Shown here piece by piece: positions 45,961 to 53,871 of a stretch of 64,000 bases of DNA; the stretch's first letter is position 1, and every line of letters begins with the position of its first letter. Below the pieces are notes generated by a model that was not told the origin of the DNA, ran no database searches, and worked only from the letters and a program-made list of their open reading frames with translations. Position numbers and translations under genes: made by a program. The stretch is taken from positions 1 through 64,000 of the forward strand of contig JAMPGU010000005.1 in the NCBI GenBank assembly GCA_023663865.1. The letters run 5' to 3'. The DNA is from Clostridium sp. (GTDB lineage Bacteria > Bacillota > Clostridia > Oscillospirales > Acutalibacteraceae).

Positions 45961-47606
45961 TACTTCAGAAATTTATCATACATATTCCATACGTAAAAGC
46001 TGTTGTCGGAAAGGGAGGTAAATGACTCTTCAAGAATACTGTATAGGTACTTGACCTTTTTATAAATTGGTTCTCTCTCTAACCAATAGGGCTTTGGCTC
46101 TATCTCGTTATGAAAAGCTGATGAGCAGATTGTTTCAAATATTGTGGCTCTGTCCTCTAAAGAATTTTTAGTGCCATAGGATCTTGTAAAGAAATCCTGA
46201 TAATCTTCATTATCATAATAGAACTCTCCATAATCATCCGAATATGTATATGCAAAGCCATCAGGATTGAGCTCGCTCCATTCCTCCTCAAATTCAGGGA
46301 CATAGTCGTTAATTCTATATTCTAATGCATGCATAAATTCATGATAGAAGTTGGCAATGTTAAAATCAGAAACGGAATATACAATATATAATTCGAACTT
46401 TTCATCATCGCCGTAATTATCGCAATAGGCACTTACGTCTGTATCATTTGCTTCATTATCAAAACTGCCGATTATGTACAATTTGAAGATGTCAAACCTT
46501 GTTGAATTATCTTTATTCTTTTTGATTTCTTCATATAATTCTTTTGGAAAAGTAGACAGACAGTGCTTCAAATCAAGCAGTGTCATAATCAGTTCGGATT
46601 TCGGACTGTCATTATTATACTGATAAAAGCTGATATGGGAATCTGCATCATATTTCTTATATGCTTCTACTTCAACACCATAAAGCGATTTTATTTCATT
46701 CTCGATGCTTGTAATTTTATCATTAGCATCATTAATATTAATTTTTTCAATCGTATCTGCCGGTGCTTCCTCCATTGCAGAATTATTAATAATTGTAATC
46801 ACTTTAGGCTGATTATTATCATCAACCAGTGTAACTGCCGAATATGTGTTTCCTACAGCAAGCTGTGCAGGGTAATATTCAAAATCATACTTCAAATCAA
46901 TGCTCTTGCAAATGTTGTCAGCATAATCAATATAGGAATACTGAATATTCTTGTTTTGTTCATTTGACAAGCTGTAGACCCTTTTATCAATACACTTTAT
47001 TATATTGTTGTTGCTATCAAATTTGCTGATGTAAAAGCTGCTGCTGTCATCAAGAAAAACAGTAACCATTTTATCAATATAATTCGTGTAATACGCGGCA
47101 TTGTCGCATATTGTATATTTGCTTTTATCAATAAGCTCGTTGCTGTCTGCCTGCATTAATTCATTGTCTGTGATACTTTCAAGTGTATCATCGGTTGTTC
47201 CTATTTCGTTGAATTTTAAATCATACACTTTGGATTTCATATTTTCTTCAAAGGGATACAATATTATGCGATTGTCATCTGTCAGCTTGATATCGGCAAT
47301 ATCATAAATATTTTCGCTGTCAGATGCAAACTCATATTTCAGCTTTCCAAGATGAATGTTCCATAAATAAAAATAATATTTTATTGTCTGATTTTCATCA
47401 TATCCTTCGTATGCTTTTCCGCCGCATTCCTCATAATCACATGCCAGTATTAACATATATTTATCGTTTATGGATATACTTTGAATTGCTTTATTTTCAA
47501 GCTGCTCCAAGGTGATGTCGGCAGTTTCAGCTATTCCCGGCAAAACTGAGCAGGAGCATAAGAAGATGAATATAAAACATAGCGCTAAAGAAAAAAATTT
47601 TTTCAT
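45960..47606 (-). CDS. Putative lipoprotein with an HExxH zinc metallopeptidase motif
   Basis: I do not recognise a named family. The 548-residue product has a short lipoprotein-type signal (FIFIFLCSC, Cys about 20). A long beta-rich region follows (about 35-290) with repeated Tyr/Asp segments like a propeller. The C-terminal domain has NFYHEFMHALEY, giving HEFMH at 422-426. Downstream SLEDRATIFE has Glu484 and Glu491 as possible third zinc ligands, a gluzincin-like layout. It is probably tethered outside the membrane; the substrate is unknown. It is monocistronic, between terminators. Confidence 0.6.
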   Translation of the reverse strand: MKKFFSLALCFIFIFLCSCSVLPGIAETADITLEQLENKAIQSISINDKYMLILACDYEECGGKAYEGYDENQTIKYYFYLWNIHLGKLKYEFASDSENIYDIADIKLTDDNRIILYPFEENMKSKVYDLKFNEIGTTDDTLESITDNELMQADSNELIDKSKYTICDNAAYYTNYIDKMVTVFLDDSSSFYISKFDSNNNIIKCIDKRVYSLSNEQNKNIQYSYIDYADNICKSIDLKYDFEYYPAQLAVGNTYSAVTLVDDNNQPKVITIINNSAMEEAPADTIEKININDANDKITSIENEIKSLYGVEVEAYKKYDADSHISFYQYNNDSPKSELIMTLLDLKHCLSTFPKELYEEIKKNKDNSTRFDIFKLYIIGSFDNEANDTDVSAYCDNYGDDEKFELYIVYSVSDFNIANFYHEFMHALEYRINDYVPEFEEEWSELNPDGFAYTYSDDYGEFYYDNEDYQDFFTRSYGTKNSLEDRATIFETICSSAFHNEIEPKPYWLEREPIYKKVKYLYSILEESFTSLSDNSFYVWNMYDKFLK

Positions 47607-47617
47607 CGTGAAAACTC

Positions 47618-47656
47618 CAAAAAAAATATGCCCTGATGGGTTACATCAAGACATAT
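47618..47656 (-). terminator. Terminator of the SDR gene
   Basis: On the minus strand, a 13-bp stem with G-U pairs (47644-47656 with 47626-47638), then eight or more U residues. Confidence 0.88.
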
Positions 47657-47673
47657 GTGATTAATAATAGTAA

Positions 47674-49236
47674 TTATCTCTTAATGTCATCCCATTTAAC
47701 ACCGTCAATATGGAACAGGTCATCAAACTTATAAACGTTTGATTCTTCTTTTGTATGGCTAGGATACCAAACCTGAGCGAAGAATGGGTTTGTTTTTGCA
47801 ACAGCATCGTAATTCCATTCCTTCTGTGGTATGTAGCACTCAGGACACCAATGACCGCCAAGAAGAATAAGAGCTGGTGATGCTTCAAATTCTGCACCGC
47901 AAAGTCCGCATTTCCACTTCAGCTTAGTAGCCATATCACCCTTAGTCATTGACTCAGAGAGGCACTCGCCGCCGCGGAATTTAGCTGCAGCCTTCATATC
48001 CTCAATATCAAGCTCGCTTTCAGGCTTTGACTCATCATAGCCATGGTCAAGCTTAAACTGCTCAGCAGCACTGTTGTCTTTATCAAAATTAATAATTTCA
48101 AAACTTTCCCACTTGGTAGGAATCTTTTCCCACTCAGCCTTTGAGCCAAAGTAAGCGCTCATACGAACCTTATCGTCCTTTGCAGCCCAGTCAAGAGTAC
48201 CGAAATCAGGTGTAGAAGCAATCTTCTTCATAAATGGCTTTGCACAAGCAGCTACAAGATTCTTTGGAAGATATCTTGGTATTTTGAAGTAGAATTCTAC
48301 CTGATCTGCAAGACGGTTGAAGTAATCCTGAACAGGAAGATTTTCACGGAAATGAAGGAAATCTTCAAGCTTGTCACCATCTGCATAGAACTGGCCATGG
48401 AAGTTCTTAGTAATGAACCAGTTAGGATCAAATAATTTTTCAGGACCTGCAAGACCTAGAGTACCAAGAAGCAGACACTCAAATTCATAGTTAGAAATTC
48501 TGTATTCCTTACCTGAACCGATGTTGAAGAAGTGATTCCAGAAGTCAGCACCAAGATTGCCCTTCTTATCCTCAAGAACAAGGTTACACATAAGACGGCC
48601 TGAATCCTCAACAGTACACCACTCAAGAACACCATTAATCGGTACATGGAACATAATAGGATCCATATTCTTTAAGATGTTTGGATAAAGGATACCTGAC
48701 TGACGCATAACAACCCAGTTCTTAATGCCGCTTTCAACGAAAGTACGCTCTGCAACAGTCTTTGAAATTGCATAGTGGTCATAAATGGAAATTTTAATTG
48801 GGTCACCGCAGCGTCCCCAGTGGATAGGGTAGTTACGTCCGCCGGTTTCAGCAACAGTACCGATATAACAAACCTTAATTGCATTAGGATCCGGCTGAGC
48901 AAGTACAGCCTTACAAATGCTCTGTGCAGCACCGATATTTGTTTTCTGTGTTCTATATGGCTTCCAGTCAGCTGTAGGTGAAACCATACCGCCAACGTGA
49001 AGAACGTAGTCTGAGCCTGTTACACCCTCAAGAATTGAATCGTAATCGCAAAGGTCACCCCATACAATTTTTACATTTGGCTTAGCCATAAGAGGTTTAA
49101 GCTTTTCTTCATTCTTTGGGCTTTTTCTTGCGAGCATTTTAATATTAATGTCGCTTGGATGCTTCAGCATTTCCTGAACAGCAGCCCAACCCATATTACC
49201 GGTACCGCCGGTAATAAATACAGTTTTCTTTGCCAT
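47674..49236 (-). CDS. Extended SDR (NAD-dependent epimerase/dehydratase) with zinc-ribbon-like tail
   Basis: A 520-residue protein. The N-terminal extended SDR fold has the nucleotide motif ITGGTGNMG (8-16) and catalytic YAISK (Y-x3-K), with VVMRQSGILYP after it. The segment past about 300 is unlike usual sugar epimerases (about 310-350 residues). It ends in a possible zinc ribbon: C443-x2-C446 (KCGLCGAEF) and C464-x2-C467 (WCPECY). Substrate unknown. It has an excellent promoter and GGAGG, suggesting high expression. Confidence 0.75.
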   Translation of the reverse strand: MAKKTVFITGGTGNMGWAAVQEMLKHPSDINIKMLARKSPKNEEKLKPLMAKPNVKIVWGDLCDYDSILEGVTGSDYVLHVGGMVSPTADWKPYRTQKTNIGAAQSICKAVLAQPDPNAIKVCYIGTVAETGGRNYPIHWGRCGDPIKISIYDHYAISKTVAERTFVESGIKNWVVMRQSGILYPNILKNMDPIMFHVPINGVLEWCTVEDSGRLMCNLVLEDKKGNLGADFWNHFFNIGSGKEYRISNYEFECLLLGTLGLAGPEKLFDPNWFITKNFHGQFYADGDKLEDFLHFRENLPVQDYFNRLADQVEFYFKIPRYLPKNLVAACAKPFMKKIASTPDFGTLDWAAKDDKVRMSAYFGSKAEWEKIPTKWESFEIINFDKDNSAAEQFKLDHGYDESKPESELDIEDMKAAAKFRGGECLSESMTKGDMATKLKWKCGLCGAEFEASPALILLGGHWCPECYIPQKEWNYDAVAKTNPFFAQVWYPSHTKEESNVYKFDDLFHIDGVKWDDIKR

Positions 49237-49276
49237 TTGTTTTTCCTCCTTAAAATGTACAAATATATACAGATAA

Positions 49277-49305
49277 ATTATAAACTAATTATAAACAAAT
49301 TGCAA
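49277..49305 (-). promoter_or_regulatory. Strong promoter of the SDR gene
   Basis: On the minus strand TTGCAA, 17 bp, TATAAT. Confidence 0.75.
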
Positions 49306-49386
49306 CATAATAAACAAATATTTGCTTGTCTACTCCCACAAAAATTATGTAATAATGTTGTGCAAGTTTAACAAAATAAATTTTTG

Positions 49387-49415
49387 TTGACATAAAGCAT
49401 ATCGTGGTGTATCAT
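49387..49415 (+). promoter_or_regulatory. Promoter of the SAM riboswitch-metK unit
   Basis: A consensus TTGACA, 17 bp, TATCAT, about 17 bp before the aptamer. Confidence 0.75.
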
Positions 49416-49431
49416 ATATACAAAATCAATA

Positions 49432-49527
49432 CGCTTATCAAGAGTGGTTGAGGGACAGGCCCGATGATGCCACAGCAACCTGCTGTACTGTAAGGTGCTA
49501 ATACCTGCGTATACCGAGTGATGAGGT
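49432..49527 (+). promoter_or_regulatory. SAM-I (S-box) riboswitch aptamer
   Basis: The core matches the S-box pattern: CTTATC (P1), AAGAG-x-GGT-x-GAGGGAC, GGCCCGATGA, CAGCAACC, AGGTGCTAA, and a closing GATGAG that pairs with CTTATC. S-box aptamers bind S-adenosylmethionine and shut off the downstream gene. Here that is metK, the SAM synthetase, a classical target. Confidence 0.93.
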
Positions 49528-49535
49528 TATCTTAA

Positions 49536-49563
49536 CGCACGCACTTGGTTGGCGTGTTTTTTT
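49536..49563 (+). terminator. Riboswitch-controlled terminator before metK
   Basis: A short stem (49538-49542 with 49552-49556, plus one pair past a bulged A), then a T-tract. The stem is short, but it is placed as the expression platform of the S-box. Confidence 0.6.
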
Positions 49564-49584
49564 ATTTTAGGAAGAGGTGTAGAT

Positions 49585-50763
49585 ATGTCTAAATTTTTAT
49601 TTACCAGTGAATCTGTTACTAAGGGACATCCTGATAAAATCTGTGATCAGATTTCAGATGCTATTCTTGATGAAATGCTCAAGCAGGATCCAATGAGCCG
49701 TGTTGCCTGTGAAACAACCTGCACCACAGGACAGGTGCTTGTTATGGGTGAAATTACTACCAATGCTCAGGTGGATATACCGGCTATTGTAAGAAAAACA
49801 GTTTGTGAAATCGGATATGACAATGATAAAAAGGGCTTTAACGGCAATACTTGTGCTGTGCTTACAGCGCTTGACAAGCAGTCTGCTGATATTGCAATGG
49901 GTGTTGATAAATCCTATGAACTGAAAAATGCAGAGAATGATGAATATAACCTCAATGGTGCCGGAGATCAGGGTATGATGTTTGGCTACGCTTGTGATGA
50001 AACAGAGGAGCTTATGCCGCTGCCAATCAGCCTTGCTCATAAGCTGGCAGTGAAATTAACAGAGGTCAGAGAGAATGGCACGCTTCCATATCTTTATTCT
50101 GATGGTAAAACACAGGTAACTGTTGAATATAATGACGGTAAGCCTGTCAGAGTAGCTACAGTTGTTGTATCAAGCCAGCACAGTGCAGATATAGAGCTTT
50201 CTGAGCTTCGCAATGATATTATTGAAAAAGTAATTAAAAGCACTGTACCATCTGATTTAATTGATGATGATACTACATATTTTGTTAACCCAACAGGCAG
50301 ATTTGTTATCGGCGGTCCTAATGGTGATTCAGGCTTAACCGGCAGAAAAATTATTGTTGATACATATGGCGGTTATGCTCGTCACGGCGGCGGAGCTTTC
50401 AGCGGTAAGGATCCGACTAAGGTTGACCGTTCTGCTGCATATGCTGCACGCTGGGTAGCTAAAAATATTGTTGCTGCAGGTCTGGCTAAAAAGTGTGAGG
50501 TTGAGCTTGCTTATGCAATTGGTGTTGCTAAGCCGGTTTCTGTTATGATTGATACATTTGGTACTGGTGTCAAGAGTGATGAAGAAATCAGTGATATCGT
50601 TAATAAGGTGTTTGACCTTAGACCATCTGCTATCATTGATAAGCTTGATTTAAGAAAGCCTATTTACAAAAATGTTGCTGCTTATGGACATATGGGCAGA
50701 GAAGACCTGGGCGTCAGCTGGGAAAAGACTGATATGGTCGACGAAATCAAAAAGTATATGTAA
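49585..50763 (+). CDS. metK: S-adenosylmethionine synthetase
   Basis: A 392-residue enzyme making SAM from methionine and ATP. Motifs: [24 protein letters not shown], the loop [12 protein letters not shown], and the P-loop-like [22 protein letters not shown] 49585 follows GAAGAGGTG; the longer frame starts inside the riboswitch terminator. It is under SAM-I control. A terminator follows. Confidence 0.97.
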   Translation: MSKFLFTSESVTKGHPDKICDQISDAILDEMLKQDPMSRVACETTCTTGQVLVMGEITTNAQVDIPAIVRKTVCEIGYDNDKKGFNGNTCAVLTALDKQSADIAMGVDKSYELKNAENDEYNLNGAGDQGMMFGYACDETEELMPLPISLAHKLAVKLTEVRENGTLPYLYSDGKTQVTVEYNDGKPVRVATVVVSSQHSADIELSELRNDIIEKVIKSTVPSDLIDDDTTYFVNPTGRFVIGGPNGDSGLTGRKIIVDTYGGYARHGGGAFSGKDPTKVDRSAAYAARWVAKNIVAAGLAKKCEVELAYAIGVAKPVSVMIDTFGTGVKSDEEISDIVNKVFDLRPSAIIDKLDLRKPIYKNVAAYGHMGREDLGVSWEKTDMVDEIKKYM

Positions 50764-50780
50764 TTAAATAAGCAAAAGAG

Positions 50781-50808
50781 AAAAAGCACGGATGACCCGT
50801 GCTTTTTT
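50781..50808. terminator. Bidirectional terminator between metK and proC
   Basis: An 11-bp stem (50781-50791 with 50797-50807) with A- and T-runs at its base, between convergent genes. Confidence 0.9.
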
Positions 50809-51596
50809 TATAATCTCTTATCCTTTTCAAAGGCTTTTTGCACTGCGTTATGTACAGCACTCTCAAAGCCGTCAGCCTGCAGAGATGTGACACCTTCAAT
50901 CGTTGTACCACCAGGGGAGCAGACATTGTCTATCAATTTCCAAGGGTGCTGGTCATTTTCCAAAATCATTTTCGCACTGCCATAAACAGTCTGTGCAGCA
51001 ATTTTCAATGCCTCATCCTTTTTCATACCATTTTTAACGCCTGCTCTTGCAAGGCTGTCAATAAACATATAAGCGAAAGCAGGGGCGCATCCGCCGATAG
51101 CACTGTAAATGGAAAATTGGCTTTCATCAATATAAAGACATTTTCCGAAGCAGGAAAGCAGCATTTCAACAGTTTTAATATCTTCATCAGTAACCTGTTC
51201 ATTGTAGCAGTAGGCGCAGATTGCTTCACCCACCATAGCATTGATATTCGGCATAACCCGAACAATCCTTGCCATATCAGCACTGATATTCTCTTCTAAA
51301 AATGCAAGATTCTTGCCGGCGGCAATTGAAATAATCAGCGGTTTGTTTGAATGAATACTTGCAAGAACAGAGCCAAGCACATTTGGTTTAACTGCTAAAA
51401 ACAAAGTATCTGTATTATTTATCACTGCCTGACTGTCATCACATACAGTAACGCCCATTTCATTATTAGGCTTATCCATAGCAGGCTTGTAAGTGTCATA
51501 TACGAAGATATTTTCACTGCTTATATCACTATTGCTTATAATACCTTTTATAATTGCTGTAGCCATATTGCCGCAGCCGATAAATCCAATTTTCAT
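50808..51596 (-). CDS. proC: Pyrroline-5-carboxylate reductase
   Basis: A 262-residue enzyme for the last step of proline synthesis. The NAD(P) loop is IGFIGCGNMATAIIKG. VRVMPNINAMVGEA and DNVCSPGGTTIEGV, the P5C-binding signature, are both clear. Length is typical. It has its own promoter, which overlaps the end of spoIIID. Confidence 0.95.
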   Translation of the reverse strand: MKIGFIGCGNMATAIIKGIISNSDISSENIFVYDTYKPAMDKPNNEMGVTVCDDSQAVINNTDTLFLAVKPNVLGSVLASIHSNKPLIISIAAGKNLAFLEENISADMARIVRVMPNINAMVGEAICAYCYNEQVTDEDIKTVEMLLSCFGKCLYIDESQFSIYSAIGGCAPAFAYMFIDSLARAGVKNGMKKDEALKIAAQTVYGSAKMILENDQHPWKLIDNVCSPGGTTIEGVTSLQADGFESAVHNAVQKAFEKDKRL

Positions 51597-51626
51597 ATTA
51601 AACTTCCCTCTGAATTTGTTTTTTTA

Positions 51627-51655
51627 ATTTTATCACTTTAGCAGATAAAAATCAA
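51627..51655 (-). promoter_or_regulatory. Promoter of proC
   Basis: On the minus strand TTGATT, 17 bp, TAAAAT. Confidence 0.65.
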
Positions 51656-51909
51656 TTGTTTTTCATATCATTGTATTTTTTCTTAGTTGCAAGACCGCCT
51701 CTTATATGTCTTTGGGCCTTGTTTTCGTCAAGCACTGCTTTAACCTCGCTGCATAGCAGGGGATTAATTACAGAAAGTCTTTTGGTTACATCGTTATGTA
51801 CAGTTGATTTACTGATTCCGAATACTACAGCTGCCTGCCTTACCGTTGCTTTTGTCTCAACAATATAATGACCTAAATCTATGCATCTTTTTTCTACATT
51901 ACCAATCAA
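51652..51909 (-). CDS. spoIIID: Sporulation transcription regulator SpoIIID
   Basis: An 85-residue mother-cell regulator that works with sigma-E and sigma-K. The HTH is in KATVRQAAVVFGISKSTVHNDV, then the basic RGGLATKKKY tail, as in B. subtilis SpoIIID. TTG 51909 lies 8 nt after AAGGAAGG; the GTG at 51918 is on the Shine-Dalgarno and unlikely. A sigma-E-like promoter lies upstream. Confidence 0.93.
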   Translation of the reverse strand: MIGNVEKRCIDLGHYIVETKATVRQAAVVFGISKSTVHNDVTKRLSVINPLLCSEVKAVLDENKAQRHIRGGLATKKKYNDMKNN

Positions 51910-51930
51910 GATTTTCACCTTCCTTGGTAA

Positions 51931-51956
51931 TCTATATGCAGAAAATATTAAAATAT
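51931..51956 (-). promoter_or_regulatory. Candidate sigma-E promoter of spoIIID
   Basis: On the minus strand ATATT, 13 bp, CATATAGA. It resembles the sigma-E consensus (ATATT and CATACAAT). SpoIIID is sigma-E-controlled in B. subtilis. Confidence 0.45.
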
Positions 51957-51959
51957 AAC

Positions 51960-51997
51960 AATGCCGCAGAAATAGAATTTATCTATACTGCGGCATT
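51960..51997 (-). terminator. Terminator of the prs/lipocalin-like operon
   Basis: A 10-bp GC-rich stem (51960-51969 with 51988-51997) with an 18-nt loop, just after the stop at 52008. The U-tract is broken. Confidence 0.65.
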
Positions 51998-52007
51998 GCT
52001 GTTTTAT

Positions 52008-52511
52008 TTATTCCTCTGTATTTGAAGCATTTTCATCACCGGCAAGCTCACCGATGAGATCGGTCAATGATTTCTGATTGAGTTCATCAACTCTGTCATA
52101 CTTATTTACAGTATCATCTTCGGATTTTTCACCGTCTTCTTCATATGTTTCAATAGTCAAGGTCTTTTCATTTACACTAAAGGTGTATACAATTTCCTTC
52201 ATCGTGTTGGGATTATTAAGCGTTAATTTATTTCCCTTTATTGTGTATTCACCTGAAAAATTAACTGTGGAAAGGTAGGAATCATATGTTCCGTCATCAT
52301 AGAAAACATAGGCTGACAAGCCGGGACTTTTCTGACTCTGCCATTTTCCGATAATCTGATTTTCATTAGAAGTAAATACAGTTTTTACTGCCTGCACCGG
52401 CGACTGGTCGGTTGAAATGCAGTAAACACCGCAGGCGATTACAACTGCAAGAATTACAGCCACAATAATGGATATTGCCTTTTGCGCCTTGTTTAATTGA
52501 ACCTTAGCCAT
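52008..52511 (-). CDS. Small membrane-anchored protein with lipocalin-like domain
   Basis: A 167-residue protein with one membrane helix (about 12-33) and an external beta-rich domain. That domain has IIGKWQSQ, YVFYDDGTY, FSGEYTIKGNKLTL and TFSVNEKTLTI, the pattern of DUF5640/lipocalin-like modules. The acidic tail is disordered. It begins 2 bp after prs with GGAGG, so it is co-transcribed. Function unknown. Confidence 0.75.
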   Translation of the reverse strand: MAKVQLNKAQKAISIIVAVILAVVIACGVYCISTDQSPVQAVKTVFTSNENQIIGKWQSQKSPGLSAYVFYDDGTYDSYLSTVNFSGEYTIKGNKLTLNNPNTMKEIVYTFSVNEKTLTIETYEEDGEKSEDDTVNKYDRVDELNQKSLTDLIGELAGDENASNTEE

Positions 52512-52512
52512 T

Positions 52513-53697
52513 TTAGTTGGCCTCCTTTAAGCCTTTCTCAATAAGGATTTTGTTTATTCTTTCTGAGGAGTCAAGCAGTGAAGATACAGACATATCATGA
52601 TTTAATGTGTCAATAAAGTAAGCAGTGTATTTTGAAAGCTCAACGCTTACATACCATTCTCTTGACAGGAGCTCAGGTGTCTGGTAAACACCATTTGTTG
52701 TAAATACCTTATCAAATACACCGTCTGCGTATGCTTTATCAAATACATCAAGACCGTTGCAGAACAGACCAAATGTTGTGCAAACAAAAATTCTTGCACA
52801 GCCAAGTGCTTTCAGCTTGCTTGCGACTTCCAGCATAGATTCACCGGAGGAAATCATATCATCAACAATAATGATATCCTTGCCTTCAACGGTATCACCA
52901 AGATACTGATGCTCAACAATAGGGTTTCTGCCGTTTACAATTCTTGTATAATCTCTTCTCTTGTAGAACATACCAAGATTAACACCGAGCTGTGTTGCAA
53001 AATATATACATCTTTGCATTGCACCCTCGTCAGGTGAGATAATCATTAAATGATCTTTGTCAATAGAAAGATTGTCAACATTATTAGCAAGAGCCTTAAT
53101 CATCTGATATGTAGGCATAACATTTTCAAAGGACTGATCAGGAATAGAATTCTGTACTCTCTGATCGTGCGCATCAAATGTAATGATGTTATCTACACCA
53201 AGATCAACCAATTCCTGAAGTGCCATAGCACAATCCAGAGATTCTCTTGAGCTTCTCTTATGCTGTCTGCCTTCATAAAGCATCGGCATAATTACAGAAA
53301 CTCTCTTTGGCTTTGATGAAAGCGCGTGGATAACTCTTTTTAAATCAGCAAAATGATCGTCAGGTGACTTAGGAACTTCCATACCGTACATTTTATATGT
53401 GCAGCTGTAGTTAAATACGTCAGCGATAATATAGATATCATAACCGCGTACAGTCTCCTCTACAACACCCTTTCCTTCACCGCTGCCGAAACGGGGGATA
53501 GACACGTTGATTTTATAGGTATCTCTCTGATATCCATAAAAAGCAATTGAATCTGCATGCTCCTGTGCCTGTGTCTTTCTCCATTTAACAAGATATTTGT
53601 CAATTTTATCTGTAAGCGCCTCGCAGCCCGGCAGGCCTATAATTCCAAGTGGTCCTACAGGAATAGAATTAATGCTTTCTGCTGTTTGTCTTGCCAT
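52513..53697 (-). CDS. prs: Ribose-phosphate pyrophosphokinase, long form
   Basis: A 394-residue PRPP synthetase from ribose 5-phosphate and ATP. The recognisable parts are RHSS-like HKRSSRESLDCA, TFDAHD, ISPDEGAMQRC and the PRPP loop IIIVDDMISSGESML. The usual enzyme is about 315 residues; the excess is in the N-terminal third and in the loop before the end. ATG 53697 is taken because the longer frame overlaps GAGAGGAG. A 110-nt leader precedes it. Confidence 0.88.
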   Translation of the reverse strand: MARQTAESINSIPVGPLGIIGLPGCEALTDKIDKYLVKWRKTQAQEHADSIAFYGYQRDTYKINVSIPRFGSGEGKGVVEETVRGYDIYIIADVFNYSCTYKMYGMEVPKSPDDHFADLKRVIHALSSKPKRVSVIMPMLYEGRQHKRSSRESLDCAMALQELVDLGVDNIITFDAHDQRVQNSIPDQSFENVMPTYQMIKALANNVDNLSIDKDHLMIISPDEGAMQRCIYFATQLGVNLGMFYKRRDYTRIVNGRNPIVEHQYLGDTVEGKDIIIVDDMISSGESMLEVASKLKALGCARIFVCTTFGLFCNGLDVFDKAYADGVFDKVFTTNGVYQTPELLSREWYVSVELSKYTAYFIDTLNHDMSVSSLLDSSERINKILIEKGLKEAN

Positions 53698-53782
53698 AAG
53701 TTTTAAAACTCCTCTCAAAATTGTCATTATGCATCGGCAATAAATCGAAAAGAAATGACAACATAAGTTATAATCTTTTGCC

Positions 53783-53797
53783 TGTGATTAAATCACA
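53783..53797 (-). promoter_or_regulatory. Palindrome in the prs leader, candidate operator
   Basis: TGTGATT and AATCACA form a 7-bp perfect inverted repeat around one base, about 12 bp past the expected transcript start. It is CRP/FNR-like in look, but the spacing differs from E. coli CRP. Confidence 0.4.
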
Positions 53798-53815
53798 CTC
53801 GCTTATTGCCTGACT

Positions 53816-53844
53816 ATTCTACAACAATTGACAATCATTGTAAA
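53816..53844 (-). promoter_or_regulatory. Promoter of prs
   Basis: On the minus strand TTTACA, 17 bp, TAGAAT. Confidence 0.6.
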
Positions 53845-53871
53845 TATATTTTTACTAATTGTTACTGATTT

